Shown here in pieces: positions 43,475 to 51,227 of a stretch of DNA of 64,000 nt. The position numbers and the translations under genes were made by a program. This stretch comes from Mesorhizobium sp. ES1-1 (GTDB lineage Bacteria; Pseudomonadota; Alphaproteobacteria; Rhizobiales; Rhizobiaceae). Position 1 is the first letter of the stretch. The number at the start of each line of letters is the position of its first letter. The notes beneath the pieces were generated by a model. That model ran no database searches, had not been told where the DNA came from, and was given only the letters and a program-made list of their open reading frames with translations. The DNA lies in the NCBI RefSeq assembly GCF_020164785.1, contig NZ_JAIUGX010000016.1, positions 1 through 64,000 of the forward strand. Direction: 5' to 3'.

Positions 43475-43795
43475 ATGATCTGCAGGGTTTGGCGCGGTTG
43501 GACGAGCAGGGGCAATGCCGATGCCTATCAGCGCATCGTGCATGGCCAGGTCATTCCCGACATCGAGGCGCGGCGCATTCCAGGGTTCCGGCAGATCGAC
43601 CTGATGCGGCGCGAGCTCGAAGACGAGGTGGAGTTCACGACCTTCATGTGGTTCGACAGCACCGACGCGGTGCGCGACTTCATGGGCGAGGATTATACGG
43701 TGAGCCATGTGCCGGCGGCGGCGCGGGCGGTGCTCAGCCGTTTCGACAGCCATGCCGTTCACCATGACGTCGTCGACCGGCGGCCACAGGTCTAG
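43475..43795 (+). CDS. Antibiotic-biosynthesis-monooxygenase-like protein
   Basis: 106 residues, ferredoxin-like dimeric alpha/beta barrel. MICRVWRGWTSRGNADAYQR, IVHGQVIPDIEARRIPGFRQ and EVEFTTFMWFDSTDAVRDFM match the ABM family layout. Substrate unknown. A gagggagcgaggac ribosome site supports ATG 43475. Confidence 0.83.
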   Translation: MICRVWRGWTSRGNADAYQRIVHGQVIPDIEARRIPGFRQIDLMRRELEDEVEFTTFMWFDSTDAVRDFMGEDYTVSHVPAAARAVLSRFDSHAVHHDVVDRRPQV

Positions 43796-43898
43796 AACCG
43801 CCCCATGCGGCCGGCGGCGCTACCGCCGATCACGGAAATTTTTTGGATCATTCGCCAGCGATCGGCGTTCATGCCTCACCCCAACAGAGGACGTGACA

Positions 43899-44222
43899 AT
43901 GACCGACGACCGCAACGACAGGATCCGTGAGCGCGCCTATGAAATGTGGCAGCGCGAGGGCGGCGCACATGGCAGCGACGAGCGCCACTGGCACCAGGCC
44001 GCGATGGAGATCGACCGGGAATCGGCGCTGCCGCTGACGGCGGACGACGCCCTGCCGCAGACCGGCGAGATCGCCGCCTCCGACGTGCAGTCGGTCGAGG
44101 CTCTGGCCATGCGCACCGGCATATCGGGCGACGAGGCGCAGGAGATGGTCGACAAGCTCGGCAGCGACCGCGTCGCCACCGAGCAGGCCGCGCGCGGCCT
44201 GAAGTCCAGGCGCAGATCCTGA
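43899..44222 (+). CDS. DUF2934-type small protein
   Basis: 107 residues. The N-terminus RIRERAYEMWQREGGAHGSD then ERHWHQAAMEID is a DUF2934 motif. The second half (ALAMRTGISGDEAQEMVDKL GSDRVATEQAARGL) looks like a DUF3606-type helix pair. Cytoplasmic; role unknown. agagg ribosome site. Confidence 0.83.
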   Translation: MTDDRNDRIRERAYEMWQREGGAHGSDERHWHQAAMEIDRESALPLTADDALPQTGEIAASDVQSVEALAMRTGISGDEAQEMVDKLGSDRVATEQAARGLKSRRRS

Positions 44223-44292
44223 CCCCAAGATCGTAATTATTGCCCTGACGGCAGGGCCAACAAGAGGACCAGGCTGACGACAGGAGAGCGAG

Positions 44293-44442
44293 ATGATCCG
44301 CAAACTCAAGGACAGCAAATACCGGCTCTATTCGCGCAAGAAGGACGAGACGACAGGGAAACGCAGGAATCTCGGCACGTTCGACAATCGCGAGGCGGCC
44401 GAGAAGCATGAGAAGGACGTGCAGTATTTCAAGCGGCATTGA
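44293..44442 (+). CDS. Conserved-looking small basic protein, 49 aa
   Basis: MIRKLKDSKYRLYSRKKDET then TGKRRNLGTFDNREAAEKHE KDVQYFKRH. Strongly basic with a beta-beta-helix pattern, like the N-terminal arm-binding domain of integrases but much shorter. A caggagagcgag ribosome site precedes the ATG. I believe close relatives are common in rhizobia; that is from memory. Confidence 0.7.
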   Translation: MIRKLKDSKYRLYSRKKDETTGKRRNLGTFDNREAAEKHEKDVQYFKRH

Positions 44443-44518
44443 CCGGTCTGCCCCGGCTTATCGCCTCGCGGAGCGATTGCGGCTGGATTCTTTCGCCGCG
44501 ATGATGTCGTTGTAGGGC

Positions 44519-45850
44519 ATGAACCTTCCTCCGGCCCTGGCGCCCGATCCCTACACACTGATCCTGCTCGGCGCGGGGTTCCTCATCGCCCTTGTGGCGT
44601 GGCTGCCGCTTGCGCTGAAGCGGCTGCCGCTGTCGCTGCCGATCGTGTGCATCGGGCTCGGCATGGCGATCTTCTCGCTGCCGCAGGTGACGCTCAGCCC
44701 GCTACCGATGGCCTATCCCGAAGTCGCCGAGCGTTTCTCGGAATTCGTGGTCATCATCGCGCTGATGGGAGCTGGGCTGAAGATCGACCGCGTGTTCGGC
44801 TTTCGCAGCTGGGGGGTGACCTGGCGGCTGATCGCCATCACCATGCCGCTCAGCATTTTCGCCATCACCGCGCTCGGCGGCTGGTGGATCGGCCTGTCCT
44901 GGGCAACGGCGCTGCTGCTCGGCGCGGCGCTGGCGCCGACCGACCCGGTGCTGGCCGCCGACGTCCAGGTCGGGCCGCCGCAATCGGGCCAGGAGGACGA
45001 GGTCCGCTTCGGCCTGACCTCGGAGGCAGGGCTCAATGACGGCTTTGCCTTTCCCTTCGTGCATCTGGCCATCCTGCTGTCGGCGGTAGCGGCCACTGGC
45101 GAACCGTGGCTGGCGCATTGGCTGTCCTACAATGTCGTGTGGGAGATCGCCGCCGGCGTCGCCGGGGGCTATCTGGTCGGGCGCGCCTTCGGCTGGCTGA
45201 CCTTCCACGTGCCGGCCCGGACCAAGCTCGCCAAGACCGGCGACGGGCTGATTGCCGTGTCCGCCACCTTTGTCTCCTACGGGCTGACCGAGATCGTCCA
45301 TTCCTATGGCTTCCTGGCGGTGTTCGTGACCGCGCTGACCTTTCGCCACGCGCATCGCGACCATGATTTCCAGCTCGACATGCACCAGCTGACCGAGCAG
45401 ATAGAGCGCATCGCCATGATGGTGCTGCTGATCCTGCTCGGCGGCTCGATCGTCGAGGGGCTGCTCGCCTCGCTGAGCTGGGCCGACTGCGCCGCCGTGG
45501 CGGCCATCCTGCTGGTGATCCGGCCGATGGCCGGCCTGATCGGGCTGATCGGCCACCGCACCAATCTGCGCGAGCGCCTGATCCTGTCCTTCTTCGGCAT
45601 ACGCGGCGTCGGCTCGATCTACTATCTCGCCTATGGGCTGAACCACATGAAGGCCGATCCCGGCGCCGAGCGCCTGTGGGCGGTGGTCGGCCTGACCATC
45701 CTGCTGTCGATCCTGATGCATGGCCTGACCGTCACCCCGATCATGCGCCGGCTCGACCGCAGCCAGGGTCGCGACCCCGATCAAGACGAGGCGGAGGAGC
45801 AGAAGGAAAAGGAAGAGAAGGAGGACGAGGGCGTTGGCGAGCGCGGGTGA
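44519..45850 (+). CDS. Cation:proton antiporter (CPA1/NhaP-like)
   Basis: 443 residues and about 12 membrane segments. LSWATALLLGAALAPTDPVL is the core motif with the transport aspartate (APTDPVLA), and LTSEAGLNDGFAFPFV is the second signature (EAGLNDG). It exchanges Na+ or K+ for H+. The C-terminal ~40 residues are a cytoplasmic tail very rich in Glu/Asp/Lys (EAEEQKEKEEKEDEGVG), perhaps a regulatory element. Stand-alone gene. Confidence 0.92.
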   Translation: MNLPPALAPDPYTLILLGAGFLIALVAWLPLALKRLPLSLPIVCIGLGMAIFSLPQVTLSPLPMAYPEVAERFSEFVVIIALMGAGLKIDRVFGFRSWGVTWRLIAITMPLSIFAITALGGWWIGLSWATALLLGAALAPTDPVLAADVQVGPPQSGQEDEVRFGLTSEAGLNDGFAFPFVHLAILLSAVAATGEPWLAHWLSYNVVWEIAAGVAGGYLVGRAFGWLTFHVPARTKLAKTGDGLIAVSATFVSYGLTEIVHSYGFLAVFVTALTFRHAHRDHDFQLDMHQLTEQIERIAMMVLLILLGGSIVEGLLASLSWADCAAVAAILLVIRPMAGLIGLIGHRTNLRERLILSFFGIRGVGSIYYLAYGLNHMKADPGAERLWAVVGLTILLSILMHGLTVTPIMRRLDRSQGRDPDQDEAEEQKEKEEKEDEGVGERG

Positions 45851-45957
45851 AGCGGGCTGTCGGATAGGCCGCCCCGTTGGAGACCTGCGGGGACGCGGCT
45901 CCTGATGCCGGCGCCGATCGGCCTCGTCACCCTGTCAGGACCGAAGCCGGGCGATAT

Positions 45958-46044
45958 ATGTCCGGTTTCAACCCGATGGAGGACATCGCCGCCATGATCA
46001 ACGCCCTGCCTTCAGCCGAGGAGGTGCCGCATGAGCGCGCCTAA
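45958..46044 (+). CDS. Possible short upstream frame, 28 aa
   Basis: MSGFNPMEDIAAMINALPSA EEVPHERA, overlapping the start of the HD gene by 14 bases. The amino acid pattern is protein-like, but there is no clear ribosome site. It could be a leader frame for the HD gene or chance. Confidence 0.25.
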   Translation: MSGFNPMEDIAAMINALPSAEEVPHERA

Positions 46045-46603
46045 AGTCACGCCGCGCGATGTAAGGCGGATCGCGCAGGCCGCGCTGTTTGCCGCCCATG
46101 CCCACAAGGACCAGATGCGCGAGGATATGGGCGATCCCTACCTCGTCCACCTCGCCGAAGTGGCGGCGCTGTGCGCCGGCATCAAGCCGCTGGACCCGGT
46201 GCTGTTGGCTGCCGCCTGGCTGCACGATACGCTCGAAGACACCGATACTGACGAGGCTACCCTGCGCGGAGAGTTCGGCGAGGCGGTGGCGGCGCTTGTC
46301 GCCGATGTCAGCGACCCGCCCGGGCTCAAGGGCAAGGCGCGCCGCCAGCGCCAGGTCGACCACACCGCCAGGGCGGGCCTGCGCACCAAGCGGCTCAAGC
46401 TGGCGGACCGGACCTCGAATGTCGACGAGGAGCTGAACGCTCCCGACGAGCGCTTCAGGGCCAAGAGTGCCGCCCGCTACCTGAAATGGTCGCACCGCGT
46501 GGTCGATGTCTGCCGTGGCGCGGCCCCGGAGCTGGAAGCGCGGTTCGACAAGTCGGCGGCGGCGCTGAAGGCGCGGATCGAGAAGGGCGGCGGCGCGGTC
46601 TAG
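46031..46603 (+). CDS. HD-domain phosphohydrolase (RelA/SpoT-hydrolase-like)
   Basis: 190 residues. The HD motif AWLHDTLEDTDTD (H65, D66, then ED) and an earlier histidine (LVHLAEVAAL) match the metal-dependent hydrolase domain of the SpoT type. No synthetase domain is present, so it may be a small alarmone hydrolase or another nucleotide hydrolase. A degraded copy of its C-terminal two thirds lies at 50104-50437. An aggagg ribosome site precedes ATG 46031. Confidence 0.87.
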   Translation: MSAPKVTPRDVRRIAQAALFAAHAHKDQMREDMGDPYLVHLAEVAALCAGIKPLDPVLLAAAWLHDTLEDTDTDEATLRGEFGEAVAALVADVSDPPGLKGKARRQRQVDHTARAGLRTKRLKLADRTSNVDEELNAPDERFRAKSAARYLKWSHRVVDVCRGAAPELEARFDKSAAALKARIEKGGGAV

Positions 46604-46805
46604 GCGAGGGGGGTTGGATTTGCCCGCCCAGCACTATCCCGATCTGCCCAGCGCCCTCAAGACAGACGCGGTCCTGATCGGGCCGAGGGCAGGGCGATCG
46701 CAGATCCACGCCAGCACGACACCGGAACGGCGTATTTACCGAACGCGTAGACGGCTGGATTATACAGGACAAATCTTGCTAGGCTGCCGGTCCGGGGGGA
46801 GCGCG

Positions 46806-47711
46806 ATGGACGAGGTTGCAACGCTGGAGGTCGACATCGTCGCGACGGGGCTCGGCTGGCCCGAAGGTCCGACGGTGCTTCCCGATGGGCGCGTCGTCAT
46901 CGTCGAAAGCTATCGCAGCCAGCTGACCGCCATCGATGGCGACGGAACCGCCCGGCAGTTCGCTTATGTCGCGGGAGCGCCCAATGCGTGCGTCCTGGGC
47001 TCCGATGGCCTGCTCTATGTCTGCCAGAATGGCGGCACGACCGGACCCTGGCGGGCCGCCGAGATGACGACGCCATCGATCCAGCGCGTTGCCGAGGGCG
47101 GCAAGCCGGAGATCCTGCTGACCGAGATTGCGGGCATCCGGCTCAATGGTCCGAACGATCTCGTCTTTGCGCCCGGCGGCCGGCTGATCTTCAGCGATCC
47201 CGGAACGTACAATCCCGGCAATCCGGATCCCAGCTACATCTTTGCCGTCAACCCCGATGGCAGTGCGCAGATTGCCGTCGGCTTCGACGAGCCGACCTTC
47301 CCCAATGGCGTGGCGATCGAGGCCGACGGCTCGATCGTCTGGGGCGAGTCCTATACGGGCCGCGTCAAGCGGCAACGGCCGGATGGCAGCGTCGAAGACC
47401 TTGGCCGCTTGCCCGGGGCCAATCCGATCCCGGACGGGCTGAAGGTTGGGGCCGATGGCCGCCTCTATGTCACGGATATTGCCGCCAACGGCATCCACGT
47501 GCTGAAGCCCGACGGCGCGGCGGAAGGGTTCTTCCTCTGCGGCAAGGCAACGACCAACTGCGTCTTTTCGGGCGATATCCTCTGGGTGACGAATGCCGGC
47601 GTGCTGGCGACCGGCAGCGACCCCTCCTTCGGAGGCACGCTGTGCTGCGTGCATGTTCCCGGCGGCGGAGGTCCGACGCATTACGGCCGCATCGACGGTA
47701 GGAAATCGTGA
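46806..47711 (+). CDS. SMP-30/gluconolactonase-like protein
   Basis: 301 residues, six-bladed beta-propeller hydrolase. GLGWPEGPTVLPDGRVVIVE (metal Glu), RLNGPNDLVFAPGGRLIFSD (metal Asn), FPNGVAIEADGSIVWGES and DGLKVGADGRLYVTDIA (metal Asp) are the conserved blade motifs. It would open a sugar lactone. First gene of a coupled operon: its stop overlaps the next start (GTGA). ccgggggga lies before ATG 46806. Confidence 0.9.
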   Translation: MDEVATLEVDIVATGLGWPEGPTVLPDGRVVIVESYRSQLTAIDGDGTARQFAYVAGAPNACVLGSDGLLYVCQNGGTTGPWRAAEMTTPSIQRVAEGGKPEILLTEIAGIRLNGPNDLVFAPGGRLIFSDPGTYNPGNPDPSYIFAVNPDGSAQIAVGFDEPTFPNGVAIEADGSIVWGESYTGRVKRQRPDGSVEDLGRLPGANPIPDGLKVGADGRLYVTDIAANGIHVLKPDGAAEGFFLCGKATTNCVFSGDILWVTNAGVLATGSDPSFGGTLCCVHVPGGGGPTHYGRIDGRKS

Positions 47712-48901
47712 GCAACTCCTCGACCGCTCCGGCCGCGCTGAAGCGCCTGTACAGCGTGGCCGCGGTGCGCGACGCGGCGCGGCGGATTCTGCCGCGCCCG
47801 GTGTTCGACTTCGCCGATGGCGGCGCCGAGGACGAGCGGACGCTGCACCGCAACGAGGCGGCGTTCAACGATGTTGCTCTCCTGCCGCGACCCCTCAACG
47901 GCGCGGCGACGCGCGATCTCTCGCTCGATCTCTTCGGCGCCAGGCTTTCCATGCCGCTCGGCATTGCGCCGACAGGACTAGCCGGGCTGTTCTGGCCCGA
48001 CGGCGAGCGCGCGGCGGCACGAGCCGCGGCAGCCGCCGGCACCTTCTACTGCGCCAGCCACGGCTCCGTCTGCACGCTGGAGGACATAGCGCAAACCGGG
48101 GCAGGCCCGCGCTGGATGCAGGTTTTCGTCTATACGGATCGCGGCTTCACCCGGGACATGGTGGAGCGGGCGCGCGCCGCGGGATACGGCGCGCTGGTGC
48201 TTACCATCGACAACCAGCTGCTCGGCAACCGGGAACGCGACATAAGCAACGGGTTTTCCATCCCGCCGCGCTTCGGCGTGGCAGGGACCCTGGCGGCCGC
48301 TACAAAGGCGGCGTGGCTGCTGCGCATGCGCACCCGGCTGCCGAAACTGACCTTCGGCAATTATCTGCGTCCCGGCGAGACGGCGACGGTCGGCGCGCTA
48401 GCGGGCCGCATGGCCGGACTGCTCGACCCCGGCCTGTCCTGGGCCGATGTCGACTGGCTGCGCACCGTCTGGTCCGGACCGTTGCTGCTCAAGGGCATCC
48501 TGCATCCCGGCGAAGCCGCCGAGGCCGTGGCGCGCGGCATCGACGGCGTCATCGTCTCCAACCATGGGGGACGCCAGCTCGACGGCGCCGCCGCGTCGCT
48601 GGACGCGCTGCCGGCCGTCGCCGCTTCTGTGGCCGGGCGCATTCCGGTGCTGGTCGATGGCGGCATCAGGCGCGGTTCCGACGTGGTGAAGGCGCTGGCG
48701 CTCGGGGCGTCCTGCTGCCTGATCGGCCGGCCGCAGCTCTGGGGGCTCGCGGTCGCCGGCGAAGATGGGGTGCGGCACGTGCTCGATCTCTACCGCAAGG
48801 AGATCGACCGGGTGATGGGGCTGATGGGGGCGCGCAGCCTTGGCGAGCTCGGTCCAGACTGTCTTTCCTCCGTTCAAGCCAAGAGGCTGCCCCATGATTG
48901 A
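47708..48901 (+). CDS. FMN-dependent alpha-hydroxy-acid oxidase/dehydrogenase
   Basis: 397 residues, LldD/glycolate oxidase family. VFDFADGGAEDERTLHRNEA near the start, the LTIDNQ strand, GILHPGEAAEAVARGIDGVI with the FMN lysine, and the catalytic SNHGGRQLDGA histidine are present, then DGGIRRGSDVVKALALGA. It would oxidise a 2-hydroxy acid to a 2-oxo acid. Second gene of the operon, GTG start. Confidence 0.92.
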   Translation: MSNSSTAPAALKRLYSVAAVRDAARRILPRPVFDFADGGAEDERTLHRNEAAFNDVALLPRPLNGAATRDLSLDLFGARLSMPLGIAPTGLAGLFWPDGERAAARAAAAAGTFYCASHGSVCTLEDIAQTGAGPRWMQVFVYTDRGFTRDMVERARAAGYGALVLTIDNQLLGNRERDISNGFSIPPRFGVAGTLAAATKAAWLLRMRTRLPKLTFGNYLRPGETATVGALAGRMAGLLDPGLSWADVDWLRTVWSGPLLLKGILHPGEAAEAVARGIDGVIVSNHGGRQLDGAAASLDALPAVAASVAGRIPVLVDGGIRRGSDVVKALALGASCCLIGRPQLWGLAVAGEDGVRHVLDLYRKEIDRVMGLMGARSLGELGPDCLSSVQAKRLPHD

Positions 48902-49583
48902 AGACCCGCCGCTGCTGACCATCAGGCGCCGTTTCGAACGGCCCGCGGCAGACCTCGTCAGCGCCTTCGCCGGCGTGCCCGTCAGCCAAATCGTCGACGC
49001 CATGGGCGGCCGCGGCGCCTTGCACCATGCGATCAAGCCGCTATCTCAGGCTGCCGCCACGCTGGTCGGCGTCGCCCTGACCTGTCAGTGCGGCCCCTCC
49101 GACAATCTCGCGCTGTTCGGGGCGCTGGAGGTTGCCGCAAATGGCGATGTCATCATTGCGGCCACCGACAGCTTTGCCGGGGCGGCGGTCACCGGGGATC
49201 TCGTGCTCGGCATGGCGCGCAACAAGGGGGTGGCCGGCTTCGTCACCGACGGCCTGGTGCGCGATGTCGTCGGCATCGAGGCGGTCGGCTTGCCGGTCTA
49301 TTGCGCCGGGGTGATCGCGAACTCGCCGGCCCGCAATGGCCCGGGCACGGTCGGCTTTCCGGTGGTGCTGGGCGGCGTGACCATCTCGCCGGGCGACATA
49401 CTGGTCGGCGACCGCGACGGCGTCGCCGTGGTGCCCCGCCTGGAGGCCGGCACGGTTCTGGCACGGCTCGACGCCATCAAGGCGGCCGAGCAGGATCTCG
49501 AGACCAGGGTGCGCCAGGGCCTGACGATGCCCGAATTCGCCAGCGCCGTCCTCAAATCAGACAGGACGCGCTTCGTCGACTGA
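48894..49583 (+). CDS. RraA/HMG-aldolase-like protein
   Basis: 229 residues. The family motifs GFVTDGLVRDVVGI (Arg and Asp of the active site) and DGVAVVP are clear. In this fold, members cleave 4-hydroxy-4-methyl-2-oxoglutarate-type acids or decarboxylate oxaloacetate; RNase E-inhibitor forms are shorter. Its start overlaps the previous stop by eight bases. The set lactonase, hydroxy-acid oxidase, aldolase suggests stepwise breakdown of a sugar acid. Confidence 0.88.
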   Translation: MIEDPPLLTIRRRFERPAADLVSAFAGVPVSQIVDAMGGRGALHHAIKPLSQAAATLVGVALTCQCGPSDNLALFGALEVAANGDVIIAATDSFAGAAVTGDLVLGMARNKGVAGFVTDGLVRDVVGIEAVGLPVYCAGVIANSPARNGPGTVGFPVVLGGVTISPGDILVGDRDGVAVVPRLEAGTVLARLDAIKAAEQDLETRVRQGLTMPEFASAVLKSDRTRFVD

Positions 49584-49679
49584 AACGGAGCGCCGAAGTG
49601 CAAAAGCGATTTCAGGACGACAGGAGCCGATGAGGCGGCGCCGGTTGCAGGGCGGAGCCTCAGCCCGGCAAGACGCAGC

Positions 49680-49913
49680 CTAGGCGGCGCGCCGGTGCGG
49701 CAGCTGAAGGCCCGGGCGGGCGCGACGCGGGTCGACCGCGGTCACGATGCTGTGGTGATGATCGCAGTAGACGCGGTCAGCCGACGTCGGCGCTGCACAA
49801 AAACGGTGGCCGCCGGGGACCGACCGGTCTTCGCTAACGGGGTAGCGGCACTGGTAGACGCCGAGCTGGATGAGGGGGACGTCTCTCGAGATGGGTCTGA
49901 TGTTTGCAGGCAT
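49680..49913 (-). CDS. GcrA-like zinc-binding stub protein
   Basis: 77 residues. YQCRYPVSEDRSVPGGHRFC then SADRVYCDHHHSIV has the cysteine-histidine pattern of the C-terminal part of GcrA cell-cycle regulators (CRxP ... FC ... YC..H). The N-terminal DNA-binding helix-turn-helix of GcrA is missing. An aaaggaacc ribosome site makes it a credible gene. It may bind GcrA partners or be a reduced derivative. Confidence 0.65.
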   Translation of the reverse strand: MPANIRPISRDVPLIQLGVYQCRYPVSEDRSVPGGHRFCAAPTSADRVYCDHHHSIVTAVDPRRARPGLQLPHRRAA

Positions 49914-50103
49914 GATGGTTCCTTTCGTTCATAGCCACGGCCGGCTGACGGCCGCGGTGCGACGTCGGGCGAGCTTCTCTCGTTTTGAGGGCTTTGGATG
50001 AGCATATGGGGGTTGCCGGGGCGTGAATGAAGGGCGACGCCCCGCTTCTGAGGGCGATCGTTTGCGACTTAAGGACACATCTGTGAGGCTAATCGCTCCG
50101 AGC

Positions 50104-50437
50104 GCGCTGCGCGAGCAGTTCGGCGAGCCGGTGGCGACGCTCGTCGCCGATGTCAGCAACTCGCGCGGGCTTAACGGCAAGCGCCAGCGCTAGGTCCACA
50201 ACACCGCGAAGGCCGGCATCTGAACCGAGAGGCTCAAGCTGGCGCACGAACCTCGAATTTCGAGGAGATGCTGAACGGCCCGATGAGCGGTTCAGCGCGG
50301 CGAGGTACCTGAAATGGTCACGCCGCGTGGTTGATGTCTGCCGTGGTGCGGCGCCGGAGTTGGAAGTGCGATTTGACGAGGCGGCGGCTGGGCTGCAGGC
50401 GCGGCTGGAGGAGGTTGGAGTGGGGAGTAGGGAGTAG
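50104..50437 (+). pseudogene. Degraded copy of the HD-domain gene
   Basis: The sequence matches residues about 78-185 of the HD protein at 46031: LREQFGEPVATLVADVSNSR GLNGKRQR, then RLKLAHE, ARYLKWSRRVVDVCRGAAPE LEVRFDEAAAGLQARLEEVG. It has an in-frame TAG at 50191, a TGA at 50221 and a frameshift near 50255. The 5' part with the HD motif is gone. It sits at the left edge of the low-GC island. Confidence 0.85.
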
Positions 50438-50443
50438 GGAGTA
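50414..50443. repeat. Short tandem heptamer gggagta
   Basis: About three to four imperfect copies of gggagta, just after the HD remnant and at the border to lower-GC DNA. The following stretch (50444-50704) holds no supported gene apart from a possible promoter (ttgtaattctatatag near 50620). Confidence 0.6.
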
Positions 50444-50704
50444 GGTGAGGAATGCTCATTTCCTCAAGCCGGCGCCGAGCCACAGCGCTGGAGCTGGAGC
50501 TGTGGACGCGATGCACCCAAGCACTCGGGCTCGGAAGGCGCCATGCCCCACAGCGACGCCCTCTTGTGACCCCCCGTGACGACGCCGTACCATATGGCTT
50601 GCCGTGCTGTCGGCGGGTAATTGTAATTCTATATAGGGTGGGAGCGCGGTCTGGCTCCTAAGAACGAATTGGAATCGAAGCAAACCAAGTGAATCAGGCG
50701 GTGT

Positions 50705-51124
50705 ATGATTGATCGAATATCAAAAGAGCGCCGAAGCGCAAATATGGCGCGCATACGCTCCAAGAACACCGAGCCAGAGATGCGTGTTAGACAGGTCGCG
50801 CATCGATTTGGTTACCGTTTCCGCCTTCACCGGAAGGATCTCCCCGGCAAACCTGACCTGGTTTTTCCAGCACGTCGTAAAGTTATCTTTGTTCACGGGT
50901 GCTTTTGGCATAGGCACGACGGCTGTATCGATTGTTCGGTGCCGAAGTCACGCCAGGATTATTGGGAACCAAAATTCGAGAGAACGAAGGCCAGAGACAA
51001 AGAGTCGCTGCAATTGCTCAATGAGGCTGGGTGGTCAGCGATGATAATATGGGATTGTGAAACTAAGACAGAAGCTGAGCTGTTAGCTGCGATATCTGAC
51101 TTTCTCGGGCCACCGAACAAGTGA
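50705..51124 (+). CDS. vsr: Very short patch repair endonuclease
   Basis: 139 residues, standard Vsr length. D51 (GKPDLVF) is at the exact position of the catalytic Asp of the E. coli enzyme. The metal/zinc segment FVHGCFWHRHDGCIDC and the N-terminal RSANMARIRSKNTEPEM are typical. Vsr nicks T:G mismatches left by deamination of 5-methylcytosine. It fits with the C5 methylase nearby. AT-richer than the flanking chromosome. First gene of a probable operon with the ATPase. Confidence 0.95.
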   Translation: MIDRISKERRSANMARIRSKNTEPEMRVRQVAHRFGYRFRLHRKDLPGKPDLVFPARRKVIFVHGCFWHRHDGCIDCSVPKSRQDYWEPKFERTKARDKESLQLLNEAGWSAMIIWDCETKTEAELLAAISDFLGPPNK

Positions 51125-51227
51125 TGCTATCAAAAATGCACGGCTGTTTATAGACAGTTTGCTTTCTCGAGCGGATGCTGCTTGCGCTGACACGAACAGA
51201 TCAGTAACGTGGTCTCGGGGGCAATTA

